Virus record (IMG/VR): IMGVR_UViG_3300046665_000397
Location: 1-39,690 of that record
Source: a virus
Direction: 5' to 3' (one strand)
Length of the DNA: 39,690 bases
The translations under genes and the position numbers were made by a program. The notes under the pieces were generated by a model. The model did no database searches, was not told the origin of the DNA, and saw nothing but the letters and a program-made list of their open reading frames with translations. Every line of letters begins with the position of its first letter. The first letter of the stretch is position 1. Positions 14,901 to 24,097 of this stretch are shown here, one piece after another.

Positions 14901-17060
14901 ATGGACCCAGCTTCACTAGGACAAGGAGCGGAGGCTATTATAACACTAATGAAAGCAATAGCTTTATTCATAATAGTTACAAGAGGTGGAGATTTAAAAA
15001 GTAGCTCAGCAGGACTAATTGGTTTTGCAGTAGGACTCACCGTATTGACTGCCGCAGTAGCTATACTTGCACTTATAAATCCAGATAAAATAATTCAAGG
15101 TGTTGGTGCACTTGTGGTGCTTATGACTGCAATAGCATTATTTATTAAATTAACAAAAGAAGGCGATTTAAAGAAAAGTGCAGATGGATTAATAAAATTT
15201 GCTGCGGGGTTAGCCGTTTTAGCAGGCGTTATTGCAATTCTATCAGCGTTAAATCCTGAAAAATTATTAATGGCTAGTACTGCTGTATCGGCACTTATGT
15301 TATCCATTGCGGTCTTCATCAAAGTAACAAAAGAGGGAGATTTAGCTAAGAGTGCTCTAGGATTAATAGCATTCTCAGCGGGTATAGCCGCATTATCATA
15401 TTCACTAATATCATTGGGACAATTAAATTACGAGCAGATTATAGCTGGTGGAGCCGCGATATCAATATTATTATTGGCAATCGTCGGGTTCGTTAAGCTA
15501 ACCAAAGGTGCAGATTTAGTAGTTACAGGGGGAGCACTTGTAGTATTCTCTGGGGCTCTATTTGTTCTAACACAGGCTCTTGTCGCCATCGGTTCAGTTG
15601 ATGTCATGACATTAATTACTGGGATAGGCGCCTTAGCCGCAGTATTTGTTATAATAGGAGTAACTTCAGCTGTGTTAACGCCTTTAGCGCCAGCCATATT
15701 AGCTTTATCAGCAGCAGTTCTAATATTTGGTGCTGGTTGTTTAGCTGTTGGAGCTGGGATGCAATTGTTTGCCGAAGGATTAGATAAATTAGTAATCTCA
15801 GGTGCAGCTGGTTCAGCTGCATTAGTGATAGTAGTGGAGAATCTAATCAGTCTCATACCATCAGCATTGAAATCATTAGCTCTAGGTATTATTGGATTTG
15901 TTAAGACTCTTGGAGATAATGCTCCAGTCGTAGCAGCGGCATTCATGAAGATAGTTAATGCTATTCTTGATACTGCCGTTAAATCAGTACCAAAAATGGT
16001 TGATTCAGGTTTAAAACTAGTGTTAGGGATACTGAAAGGGATTGCTGATAATATTCAAAAAGTAGTTGAGGCTGGTATAAGCATAATAGTTAACTTTATA
16101 AAGGGAGTTACAAATAAGTTACCAGACATTGTGAGCACTGCACTTAAATTAATAATCACATTTATAAATAGTTTAGCGGATGCAATAAGGAATAATGCTC
16201 CTGCTTTAAATGCGGCTATAAGTAATCTTATGAACGCCATTATACGCGCTATTGTCGGTTTCATACCCACTTTAGTTGGTATTGGTAAAGATGTAATTCT
16301 AGGACTTATAGACGGTATAAAAGCGATGGGAACTTCTTTATGGAGTGCTATGAAGGATATTGTTTCATCAGCAGTTGAGAGCGTAAAAGACTTATTAGGT
16401 ATACATTCTCCATCCACAGTATTTGATGGTATGGGTGTAAACATGATGCAAGGTATGATTAATGGTATCAAAAGTATGGCCAGTAGACTATGGAGGGCTG
16501 CGAAGGATACGGTATCTGACGCTGTGAGTAAGGTTAAAGACGTCCTAGGTATTCATTCACCTTCAAGAGTATTTGCTGAAATAGGTAAATTCTCTGTTAT
16601 GGGTCTTGCTGGAGGTTTAGATAAGTTCTCATATATGGCTTCTAACGAAGCTGAGAACGTTGGCTCTAACGCTATGAATGCTTTGAGAAACACTATGTCA
16701 AAGATGTCGGATGTGTTAAACAGTAATGCTGATATGAATCCCACTATTCGTCCTGTACTCGACCTTACTAACATTCAAAATGGGAGTAAACAAATAGGTA
16801 ACATGATGAACAAATACAATGGCTATAGTATTTCTGGCACAGTAGATAAGGCTAATTTCACAGCTAATAATATGAGAGCCAAACAGATACCTACCGACGT
16901 TAGCATATCTGCAACAAAAGATGGCATAACAACACAAAGACCTGGAATGACTCAACATAACACTTTCCATATTACAGGAGCTAATCCTAAGGAAATTGCA
17001 AATGAGGTTGCTCGTATAATTCAAACACAAGTAGAGAGGAGTGAAAAAGCGTGGGCGTAA
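11946..17060 (+). CDS. Tape measure protein
   Basis: 1704 residues, the largest gene here. At the usual 0.15 nm per residue this predicts a tail near 250 nm. The N-terminal region has the tape-measure domain (YEEYETKMNAIQTILTN, LNTYSDKTIYNFSEMTKNIG, AGVDLETSTRAIQGIANLA). A hydrophobic region from about residue 650 to 1250 contains a 58-residue repeat. The C-terminal part has two copies of a module ending in LGIHSPS (about 1490 and 1535), also common in these proteins. The start overlaps the gp10-like gene, and the end overlaps Dit by ten bases. A long antisense open frame here is a by-product of codon bias. Confidence 0.95.
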   Translation: MSKSVDERIVQMRFDNKEFENGIKASTKSLDNLKKGLQLDESAKSLSNLDKVGKSFSLAGISSGVETIASRFTTLGIVGVTALVNISNSAIDAGKTLISSLTIDPIKMGYEEYETKMNAIQTILTNTSSKGTKLKDVTEALDELNTYSDKTIYNFSEMTKNIGTFTAAGVDLETSTRAIQGIANLAAGSGSSALQASTAMYQLSQAIAAGKVGLQDWNSVVNAGMGGELFKNALLDMAKGMHTVKTEMVDGQEMIVSYTKKGKKQLKTFRDSLKDGWLTSKVLVGTLEKFANDESLLKAATQVKTLTQLLNTMKESVQSGWAKSWELIVGDKDQAAEVFTGINDVFSKMAGNAADTRNAMLEVWNMKGGRAYAIEAVTNAFNALMDILKPIKEAFREVFPAMTGERLIEITKNIRDLTSEFKIGDTTAANIKATFKGLFSVLDIGLKAVKLIVTGIGALIKALTPELPDAILAVTGYIGSFLTSINDSVDANAIATTSLETLGSIFGWIGEVIGKVSEDISPYLTNVKEILTSLGGAIKEFFTGTTVMASSMTTSNEAFAEATTVSFDFKTALDKLHEIFEKIGNTVGKVATAIKNVLTPVIKFIKEKIDELSLENIGAVLTGSGLLMLARALSKGIGSVSDIITSISGVFDKLGDTLKAFQLKVKAEALVKVAVALAILAGAIFLLSRIKIEELAVALGALTLVFAELVIGLKILEKSTSTMSIFKKQSKMQLIGLGVAILLLATAVKTLSSLDPDKLKQGVTAIAEIMGMLVVFINMTKSGDLATSAGGLVAFSLGITILAGALAIFGNLKPEVLKQGTEAIVALMGAIMLFINLTRGGDLKASAAGLMGFATGIAILAGALAIFGNLKPEVLKQGGEALASLMSVIAMFVLVTKGGDLKASGGGLMGFATGIAILCGSLAILGKMKPEVLEQGAKAIITLMGSIGVFVMMTRGGDLKQSSAGMMGFAVGLALLSGALALLGNMDPASLGQGAEAIITLMKAIALFIIVTRGGDLKSSSAGLIGFAVGLTVLTAAVAILALINPDKIIQGVGALVVLMTAIALFIKLTKEGDLKKSADGLIKFAAGLAVLAGVIAILSALNPEKLLMASTAVSALMLSIAVFIKVTKEGDLAKSALGLIAFSAGIAALSYSLISLGQLNYEQIIAGGAAISILLLAIVGFVKLTKGADLVVTGGALVVFSGALFVLTQALVAIGSVDVMTLITGIGALAAVFVIIGVTSAVLTPLAPAILALSAAVLIFGAGCLAVGAGMQLFAEGLDKLVISGAAGSAALVIVVENLISLIPSALKSLALGIIGFVKTLGDNAPVVAAAFMKIVNAILDTAVKSVPKMVDSGLKLVLGILKGIADNIQKVVEAGISIIVNFIKGVTNKLPDIVSTALKLIITFINSLADAIRNNAPALNAAISNLMNAIIRAIVGFIPTLVGIGKDVILGLIDGIKAMGTSLWSAMKDIVSSAVESVKDLLGIHSPSTVFDGMGVNMMQGMINGIKSMASRLWRAAKDTVSDAVSKVKDVLGIHSPSRVFAEIGKFSVMGLAGGLDKFSYMASNEAENVGSNAMNALRNTMSKMSDVLNSNADMNPTIRPVLDLTNIQNGSKQIGNMMNKYNGYSISGTVDKANFTANNMRAKQIPTDVSISATKDGITTQRPGMTQHNTFHITGANPKEIANEVARIIQTQVERSEKAWA
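14289..15680 (+). repeat. Eight in-phase 174-bp repeats in the tape measure gene
   Basis: Units begin at 14289, 14463, 14637, 14811, 14985, 15159, 15333 and 15507, exactly 174 bases (58 residues) apart with no insertions or deletions. Each encodes a GGDL-like turn, a Ser/Ala/Gly stretch, a 'G-LMGFATGIAILAGALAI' helix, 'NLKPEVLKQG' and a second helix ending in FI-LT(R/K). Copies 2-4 are most alike. Later ones diverge. A related unit with a longer linker precedes them. Confidence 0.9.
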
Positions 17061-17764
17061 TAACCTATAATGGAAAAACATCGGATAATTTGTTTCAGGT
17101 GGAACGCCCACCTGTTTACGAATATCCTGAAAGAGATGTAGATGTAATATCTGTTCCTGGAAGGAATGGCGACATAATAATAGATAAAGGAAGTTACAAA
17201 AATGTCAATCGTCCGTACGAGATTTCTGTAGGTTCCATATCTGGTGATTTCACTCAATTAGTTAATAAAATTGTAGAATGGCTCCATACTTCAACTAAAT
17301 ACGCTAGACTTGAGGATTCTTATGAGCCTGATTATTACAGAATGGCTGCTTATACGGACGGAGGATCAATTGAAAATTTATACCATATGGCTGGAAAAAC
17401 CACTTTAAACTTTAATTGTAAACCACAAAGATTTCTTAAGGTTGGGGATACTCCAGTTACAATTAATGCTACAACATTATTGAATAATCCTACTAATTTT
17501 ATAGCACTTCCTATAATTACGGTATCTGGAAGTGGAACTGGAATACTAAGAGTTGGAGACACTATAGTTAACATAACAACAATTCAAAATGGGATGATAA
17601 TAGACAGTATGGCTGGCGATGCATATAAAGGTACAGACAATCTTAATGGAACTGTTGATCTTAGTAATAAAGATTTTCCAAGTCTAATTCCAGGAGATAA
17701 CGAGATATCTTTCTCAGGGGGAATTACATCTGTCAGTATTATCCCTAAATGGTGGACCATATGA
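17051..17764 (+). CDS. dit: Distal tail protein (Dit)
   Basis: 237 residues from GTG 17051, inside the end of the tape measure gene with ribosome site GAGAGGAG about nine bases upstream. The N-terminal half (VITYNGKTSDNLFQVERPPVYEYPERDVDVISVPGRNG, then GSYKNVNRPYEISV) is the siphovirus Dit core that forms the hexameric ring under the tail tube. The C-terminal half is a beta-rich galectin-like domain. It stops in an ATGA overlap with the next gene. Confidence 0.88.
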   Translation: MGVITYNGKTSDNLFQVERPPVYEYPERDVDVISVPGRNGDIIIDKGSYKNVNRPYEISVGSISGDFTQLVNKIVEWLHTSTKYARLEDSYEPDYYRMAAYTDGGSIENLYHMAGKTTLNFNCKPQRFLKVGDTPVTINATTLLNNPTNFIALPIITVSGSGTGILRVGDTIVNITTIQNGMIIDSMAGDAYKGTDNLNGTVDLSNKDFPSLIPGDNEISFSGGITSVSIIPKWWTI

Positions 17765-19635
17765 TTAGGTTGTTCGATTCAGCAACCACAATATTTACTA
17801 CTCTTGGTATAGGCGCGTTAAGCGACGCTATATCATGTGTTGTTACAGAGAATCGAAATGGTACTTATGAATTAGAAATGGAATATACAACAGATGGAAA
17901 ATATTACTCAGAAATCCAATTGAGAAGAATAGTGTTTGCAAAACCAAACCCATATTCAAACCCACAACCGTTTAGAGTATACAATATATCCAAACCAATA
18001 AATTGTGTAGTAACTATAAATGCTGAACATATTAGTTATGACTTATCAGGATTTCCTGTTTCACCATTTAAAGCTACTAATTCTCAGGATGCATTTTCTA
18101 AATTAAAAGGATATTGTGTATATGATTTACCCTTTACGCTTACTACAGATATAAACGATGACAGCGAGATGACTATAAAACTTCCGTCTAGCGTGCGTTC
18201 AATACTAGGAAGTAGAATATTAGAAGAGTATGGCGGCGAGTATGAGTTCGATATGTACGATGTCAAATTACTTCAAAATAGAGGTCTCAATAGAGGCACC
18301 TCTATAAGATATGGCAAGAATCTACTAGATTTAAGACAGGAAGAGAATTGTAGTTCTGTGTATACTGGGGTTTATCCTTTCTGGTATTCAGACGAATCCG
18401 GCTTAGTAGAGCTCCCTGAGCAGGTATTGAATGCGACTGGGACGTATGACTTCATTAAGATATTCCCGCTTGACTTAACTGATGCCTTCCAGAATGAACC
18501 TACAGAGGAAGAATTAAGGACAAAAGCCACTGCATTTATGACTACGTATAATATAGGCATCCCAAAGGTTGCGCTTGAGGTATCGTTCTTGATGCTTGCA
18601 CAAACTGGAGAGTACGAAAACATAGCAAATCTCGAAAAGGTTCATCTATGTGATACAGTAAACGTATATTTCCCAAAATTAGGCGTTAATGCTACAGCTA
18701 AATGCATACAGACTAAATATAATGTTATAACAGATAAATATGAGAGCGTACAATTGGGAGAAGCGCAATCCAATGTTGCAACCACAATCTCATATCAGAA
18801 AAAAGCAATTGGCGAAAGACCAACTAAGAGCTCAATGGCTCAAGCAATTGATATTGCGACCCAGCTTATGACTGGAGGTCTTGGCGGTCATGTAATTATG
18901 AGAAGTAGTACTGGAGGTAAATATCCAGATGAAATATTAATCATGGATACAGATAATGTAGCCACTGCTACGAACGTATGGCGTTGGAATTCTGGTGGTT
19001 TCGGATTCAGTTCGAATGGTATATCTGGGCCTTATGAAACGGCCATTACTATGGACGGTATGATAGTTGCAGAGTTTGTAAAGACTGGAAAACTTAGTGC
19101 TGACGTAATTGAAGGTTCATTGTTAGACATTACAGGTAATGCTAGTATACTTTCAAAAGCTGAAGTATCATATGTTAACGAATCAATTTATGACGTTCAA
19201 TCTCAGATTACAGCTAATGCTGAAGCAATACTCCTAAAGGCGGAATCCTCTGTAACAGATAATCTCGGAGATCTTATATCTCAAAATAGTGCGGCCATTC
19301 AGGTTGTAGACGATAGAGTTACAACCGAAGTTTCAACTTTAAATGATAATTTAGAAGAGGTAAAAACTTATATGGAGTTTGACGCTAGCGGTTTAACACT
19401 TGGTAAATCAGATAGTCTTCTTCAAATACATATAAGTAATCAACAAATGGATTTTATTAATAATGGGTCATCAGTAGCGTATATAAACGGACAAAAGATG
19501 TTTATTAACAGTCTAGATGTTACAACATCATTGCTTGTAGGAGCTCATGCAATAGAAAAATATGACCCTACAGAATCAGACGAGACAAACGGTGATGAAA
19601 TAACAATAGTACGATGGGTAGGAGGTAATCGTTAA
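17761..19635 (+). CDS. Tail-associated lysin / prophage endopeptidase tail protein (Tal)
   Basis: 624 residues from ATG 17761, chosen because ATGA couples it to the Dit stop. The GTG at 17749 is a weaker choice. It begins IRLFDSATTIFTTLGIGALSD and has the gp44-like hub fold (DAISCVVTENRNGTYELEMEYTTDGKYYSEIQLRRIV) in the first 370 residues. The rest is a coiled, Ala/Ser-rich rod (about 460-530) and a C-terminal beta region. It forms the baseplate hub. No peptidase motif is obvious, so enzymatic activity is doubtful. Confidence 0.85.
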   Translation: MIRLFDSATTIFTTLGIGALSDAISCVVTENRNGTYELEMEYTTDGKYYSEIQLRRIVFAKPNPYSNPQPFRVYNISKPINCVVTINAEHISYDLSGFPVSPFKATNSQDAFSKLKGYCVYDLPFTLTTDINDDSEMTIKLPSSVRSILGSRILEEYGGEYEFDMYDVKLLQNRGLNRGTSIRYGKNLLDLRQEENCSSVYTGVYPFWYSDESGLVELPEQVLNATGTYDFIKIFPLDLTDAFQNEPTEEELRTKATAFMTTYNIGIPKVALEVSFLMLAQTGEYENIANLEKVHLCDTVNVYFPKLGVNATAKCIQTKYNVITDKYESVQLGEAQSNVATTISYQKKAIGERPTKSSMAQAIDIATQLMTGGLGGHVIMRSSTGGKYPDEILIMDTDNVATATNVWRWNSGGFGFSSNGISGPYETAITMDGMIVAEFVKTGKLSADVIEGSLLDITGNASILSKAEVSYVNESIYDVQSQITANAEAILLKAESSVTDNLGDLISQNSAAIQVVDDRVTTEVSTLNDNLEEVKTYMEFDASGLTLGKSDSLLQIHISNQQMDFINNGSSVAYINGQKMFINSLDVTTSLLVGAHAIEKYDPTESDETNGDEITIVRWVGGNR

Positions 19636-22600
19636 TGGCTAGTGGTAGTATTGCAGTATCAACTGGTAATCAATATATAAGTGGACACTTAGACTGGAGC
19701 AGTACTCCTGATACCGTGAATAATAGGAGTACAGTAACCGCCACTATGCGTCTTAGCAGAACTAACTCGGGCTATACTACTACTGGTAGTGGCTCATTCA
19801 CAATAACTATTAATGGTGTATCATATACAAATAGTGCAAGTTTTACTATTACACAAAACTCAGACACTTTAATGGTTACCTTCTCTACTACTGTTGACCA
19901 CAATTCCGATGGTAGCAAATCTATAACTATAAGTTGTAGTGGTGACATGCCGAGTACTTCTATGGACGGAGCAAGCGGTAGTGGAACAGCAGTGTTAGAT
20001 ACGATTGCTAGAGCATCTGGCATATCAGTATTTAATAATTTTACAATAGGTTCCGGATTTACTGTTACTGGTGACGTTAAGAGTAGTGTCTTTACACACG
20101 TTCTAACTTTTAAAGCTGGGAGTTCAGTAATTGCTACTAGAACTTGGACTGCTGGGACATCGTCTGCCACAATAACACTTACTCAAGCAGAATACAATGT
20201 AATATTAAATGCTATAGCTAGTGGCGGAACTTCAACGACAGTTACATTAACATTAGAAACTAAGAGCGGTAGCACTACAATCGGCACTGCTAGTAAATCA
20301 GTTACAGCGAGTATATCAGCCAGCACAATAGCGACATTTAATGATTTTACAATAGGCTCGGATATTACAGTTATAGCTTCAACTAATTTGCCTTCTCTTG
20401 CTTTTAAGTTTGAATTAAAAGTAGGGTCCACTTCAATAAAATCTGTCACAACAGCCGCTGGAGATAATAGCACCGACATGGGGCTCGGAACAACCCAGCG
20501 GGACGCAATGTTAAATCTGGTAGCATCAGGAGCATCATCTGTTACGGCCACTCTTTATGTTACAACTTTATATGGTACAAAACAGATAGGAGCAGTCGCA
20601 ACTAATACGTCCATAGCAAATGTAACAGTTGGTAATATAACTGCTTTTGCTGGTTTCAATATTAACGGTACTGGTAAACCAGTCACTGCTACTGGAATTG
20701 GAACAGCTGGATTGACATATAAATTAGAATTAAAGATTGGAAGTACTTCGATATTAACTAGAACATCTGGACTTTCTAATTCATATTCTCTGGTTTTAAG
20801 TTCTGGCGAACAGACGGCAATGTATAATGCGATGCCGACTGTAATATCCACTACCTGCACACTATATTTAACCACTCTGTACGGTACAAAACAAATAGGA
20901 GCGATAGATAGCATAACAGCTACCGCCGCTATAGATACAAGTGTAATAAAGCCAAGTATAGGCACTGTTACCGCTGTCGAAACAAAGACAGCAGCTGGTC
21001 AGGTTGGAGCGGTAGTTGGGGAATTCGTACAATTGTTAAGTAGTATCAAAATGGATATCAATACTGCATACGCAAGCTCTGGTGCAACTCTTAAGAGTTA
21101 TAAAATAGAATTTCTAGGCGCTTCATATGCTCAACAAAGTTATACGACCGGACCTATAAATTCATCGGGAACTGGATTGGTTGTAAAAGGAACAGTAACA
21201 GACTCAAGAGGGTTAACCGCTACTAAACAGATAACTATAGATATTATGGCTTATAAGGTTCCAACATTAACATTGTTCAAATATAGTAGAGCTAATAGCG
21301 CTGGAGTATCTGACGTTTTGGGCACATATGCGTCGATTACTAACAGTGGTTCTATTTCTACTCTTAAGAATGCATCTGGAACTGAGACGAACGCTTTAAC
21401 GTATAAGTTATATTCTAGCCCTAGGGGAGCCAATTCTTGGACTCTTAAAAAGACAGTGACTGTTGCTGCTGGAACTCTTTCCACAGTAAATGCCAAAGAT
21501 TTGATAGGGGTAGGAGGAGAGTATTTAGCTACCACATCCTATGATTATCAGATACAATTTGCTGATAAATTCAATACTACAATATCCGTAATAACAATGC
21601 CTTCTGGCGAAGTATCACTTAGTTGGGGTAAAAAAGGTCTTGGTATAGGTAAAATATTAGAACAGGGTGTTTTAGATGTACTTGGTGATTCATATTTTAA
21701 TGGGGATATATATTTAGCCCCAGTTAAGAATTTTAAATGTATGCCTACAGCCAACGGTCAGGAGTGGAGTTTTGACTTGCTTAATAGTGGGACTTTTACT
21801 GGAACTTATTGGCAAGTTTGGTCTAGTACAAAAACTACTTTGTTAAAAGTAGAAGCAGATACAGGATTGGTAACAGTTCCATATAATTTAACCGTTGGTG
21901 GAAATATTAATTCTACAAATTCTATATTTTCAACTGGTGCACCTGCAACCGGAAATGTAGACCATATATGGCATGACGATACAGCAAACGCTTGGAACTT
22001 TTGTTCAGATGTAGCTGAAAAAACAGTAGGTAATTCAAAATTAGTAGCAGGGAGTGCTGACTTAAGTGGCTCATTAAACTTAGATGGAAATGTTATATTT
22101 ACAAATCAGAGCACAGGGGTAAATTTGGCATTTTTAACTGGCACTCCAACAGTGGCAACAAGTGGGGCTTATATAACTGGTGGTGCTGATTATGCAGGAC
22201 TTACTAAACTTAATAATGTAGCGATTCAGACTTGGTTTGGATTTAGCGTATCGCCCACTATAAGTGGTCAAGCTGTCCCTCAAGGAACTCCTGCTTTTTC
22301 AGTAGATGCAAGAACTGGTAATGTATATGCAAAAACAAATTTTTATGTTGGTGCAACAGCCGTAGCTTTATCCAATCATAATCATGATGGAGCATATGCA
22401 AATGTGGCAGGAGATACGTTCACTGGAACTGTTAATGGTATAAACTTCTCAACCGACCCAACTAATGGTCACGGTTTTAGATTTTGGAACTCTGAATCAT
22501 ATAAAATATACATGTCTCAATCAGCAGATGCTACTTGGGGTGGAAGATATGGCGAAGCGGTATCCGATTACAATATGTACTTCAAAATGTCAGGCACAAA

Positions 22601-23216
22601 TAGAGGTTTTGTATTTATGAATGGTACTACCGAGTTACTAGATATAAATCCTACTGGAATATGGGCGAATGGTTCATTTGCAGCCGCAAGCACAATAGCA
22701 ACTAACTATGGTACGACCACTGGACAAGTTATAATGGGATACAATAACGAGTTATATACGACTTTTACTGGAGCAAATCCTGTATGTATCAATTACAGAG
22801 GCGGAGCCACTGGAGGATTAAAAGTATATAATGGTGCTACTAATTCTGGCTTAGGTCCAATCTATGGATCTACTAAATCGGCAGTGGTTAGCACAGAAAA
22901 CTATGGAGAAGTTGTTTTATATTGCGATGAGTCACCTAATCATGTGTTTCATGATAGCGGTCATGGTGTAATCGGCGAGGATGGATTATGTTATATATCA
23001 CTAGACCCAATATTCTTAGAAACCGTTTCTACAAAGAACGGAGATTATCTAGTATTTTTAACGGGATATATCGGATCAAATGTTGAAATAGTTGGAAAAT
23101 ACTCTGATTACTTTATAGTAAGTGGAATAGCTAATAAAGAATTCGATTGGTTAATACGAGTTGAGAGAAAGGGTATGGAAAGACTTAGGTTTAATGACGG
23201 TGATATAGTTATATAG
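19635..23216 (+). CDS. DUF859-type tail tip / receptor-binding protein
   Basis: 1193 residues, start ATG within TAATG overlap of the Tal stop. Residues 1 to about 690 are a row of Thr/Ser-rich beta-sandwich modules (MASGSIAVSTGNQYISGHLD, then repeated ATIATFNDFTIGSDITV-like and LYVTTLYGTKQIGA-like units) as in DUF859 phage proteins, closing with SWGKKGLGIGKILEQGVLDVLG. A fibre-like region follows, with SNHNHDGAYANVAGDTFTG at about 911-930. The C-terminal domain (YISLDPIFLETVS, YFIVSGIANKEFDW) likely binds the host surface. No S74 chaperone is visible. Confidence 0.85.
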   Translation: MASGSIAVSTGNQYISGHLDWSSTPDTVNNRSTVTATMRLSRTNSGYTTTGSGSFTITINGVSYTNSASFTITQNSDTLMVTFSTTVDHNSDGSKSITISCSGDMPSTSMDGASGSGTAVLDTIARASGISVFNNFTIGSGFTVTGDVKSSVFTHVLTFKAGSSVIATRTWTAGTSSATITLTQAEYNVILNAIASGGTSTTVTLTLETKSGSTTIGTASKSVTASISASTIATFNDFTIGSDITVIASTNLPSLAFKFELKVGSTSIKSVTTAAGDNSTDMGLGTTQRDAMLNLVASGASSVTATLYVTTLYGTKQIGAVATNTSIANVTVGNITAFAGFNINGTGKPVTATGIGTAGLTYKLELKIGSTSILTRTSGLSNSYSLVLSSGEQTAMYNAMPTVISTTCTLYLTTLYGTKQIGAIDSITATAAIDTSVIKPSIGTVTAVETKTAAGQVGAVVGEFVQLLSSIKMDINTAYASSGATLKSYKIEFLGASYAQQSYTTGPINSSGTGLVVKGTVTDSRGLTATKQITIDIMAYKVPTLTLFKYSRANSAGVSDVLGTYASITNSGSISTLKNASGTETNALTYKLYSSPRGANSWTLKKTVTVAAGTLSTVNAKDLIGVGGEYLATTSYDYQIQFADKFNTTISVITMPSGEVSLSWGKKGLGIGKILEQGVLDVLGDSYFNGDIYLAPVKNFKCMPTANGQEWSFDLLNSGTFTGTYWQVWSSTKTTLLKVEADTGLVTVPYNLTVGGNINSTNSIFSTGAPATGNVDHIWHDDTANAWNFCSDVAEKTVGNSKLVAGSADLSGSLNLDGNVIFTNQSTGVNLAFLTGTPTVATSGAYITGGADYAGLTKLNNVAIQTWFGFSVSPTISGQAVPQGTPAFSVDARTGNVYAKTNFYVGATAVALSNHNHDGAYANVAGDTFTGTVNGINFSTDPTNGHGFRFWNSESYKIYMSQSADATWGGRYGEAVSDYNMYFKMSGTNRGFVFMNGTTELLDINPTGIWANGSFAAASTIATNYGTTTGQVIMGYNNELYTTFTGANPVCINYRGGATGGLKVYNGATNSGLGPIYGSTKSAVVSTENYGEVVLYCDESPNHVFHDSGHGVIGEDGLCYISLDPIFLETVSTKNGDYLVFLTGYIGSNVEIVGKYSDYFIVSGIANKEFDWLIRVERKGMERLRFNDGDIVI

Positions 23217-23226
23217 GAGGGATCAA

Positions 23227-23433
23227 ATGACTATCAAAATAAACGCATTTCAATTTATTAACGGACAGGATGAAAATAGAATAAGTTATACTTACAGTGT
23301 ACTTGATGATGACGGTATGATAGTTAAGGCTAATATACGAAAATCAACTGTATTAAAGGTCTCAGATACAAATGAAACAGATGCCGTTACAAGCTTATTA
23401 CGTTTCTTAGAATTAAAGGAACAAATAATATAG
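23227..23433 (+). CDS. Small phage protein of unknown function
   Basis: 68 residues, ribosome site AGGAGGGA before ATG 23227. It begins TIKINAFQFINGQDENRISYTYSVLDDDG and has a C-terminal helix (VTSLLRFLELKEQ). It lies between the tail-tip gene and the lysis block, where small baseplate or XkdX-like proteins often occur, but no family was recognised. Confidence 0.6.
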   Translation: MTIKINAFQFINGQDENRISYTYSVLDDDGMIVKANIRKSTVLKVSDTNETDAVTSLLRFLELKEQII

Positions 23434-23450
23434 AAAGGAGATAATATATA

Positions 23451-23675
23451 ATGATACAAAAAGGATTCAATCTATTAGTTGAGGAATTAAAGCTAAAATT
23501 AGTGACTGCAATACAACAAAGCAATCTACCAATCGGTGCATGTACTATGGTGTTTAATGAAGTCCATCATGATATTATAAATGCCACTAATGAGACTCTG
23601 GAAAAAGAGCATAGGGCGTATGAAGAAGCTGTTAGAAAAGAGGCCGAAGACTCTACAGATGTTAAACAGATATAA
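23451..23675 (+). CDS. Small helical phage protein of unknown function
   Basis: 74 residues, ribosome site AAAGGAGA before ATG 23451. It is predicted all-helical: FNLLVEELKLKLVTAIQQS, a hydrophobic turn NLPIGACTMVFNEV, and a charged C-terminal helix. Proteins with the 'LPIG-VYYILKDI/MVFNEV' centre are common just before holin genes in Clostridia phages. No biochemical role is known to me. Confidence 0.6.
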   Translation: MIQKGFNLLVEELKLKLVTAIQQSNLPIGACTMVFNEVHHDIINATNETLEKEHRAYEEAVRKEAEDSTDVKQI

Positions 23676-23700
23676 TAACAAATGGGGAAGGGGAACTGCA

Positions 23701-24063
23701 ATGAAGGAATGGGTTATACGATACTGGTTGCAGGTTGGTTTTGGATTACTGACAGCATTCGTAATCGCATGTTTTAAAATACTAAGTAGAAAAATAGGTA
23801 AGAAGATAGATGAGCAAGAAGCAATCAAAATGGGGGTTCAGGCTCTTCTAAGAGACCGTATAATACAGACATATAATCATTATATGGATAGAGGTTATTG
23901 TCCTATTTATGCTAGAGAGAATATTGATGGGTTAACAAAAGAGTATTATAATCTACATGGCAACGGCATTGTGCATAAATTAGTAGATAAACTCTTAGAA
24001 TTACCAACATGTAAGCCGCATGAATCTTATGAAAATAAAGAGGATAATTGCAGCGTTAACTAG
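23701..24063 (+). CDS. Single-TM membrane protein of the lysis block
   Basis: 120 residues from ATG 23701, just after GGGGAAGGGGAA. Earlier in-frame starts overlap the previous gene and lack a site. Residues about 8-26 (YWLQVGFGLLTAFVIACFKIL) form one membrane helix, followed by a basic stretch and a soluble helical domain (QEAIKMGVQALLRDRIIQTYNHYMDRGYC and on). I recall similar proteins beside amidase and holin genes in Clostridia phages. A holin-accessory role is plausible. Confidence 0.65.
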   Translation: MKEWVIRYWLQVGFGLLTAFVIACFKILSRKIGKKIDEQEAIKMGVQALLRDRIIQTYNHYMDRGYCPIYARENIDGLTKEYYNLHGNGIVHKLVDKLLELPTCKPHESYENKEDNCSVN

Positions 24064-24097
24064 ATAAAAATATATTATATGATGGGAGATGGATGTT

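Noticed and set aside
13058-15040. 660-residue open frame on the minus strand inside the tape measure gene
   Set aside because: It is the antisense shadow of a repetitive, stop-poor gene (Ala/Leu/Gly codons). It has no ribosome site, and its Pro/Ser/Asn-rich product resembles no protein family.
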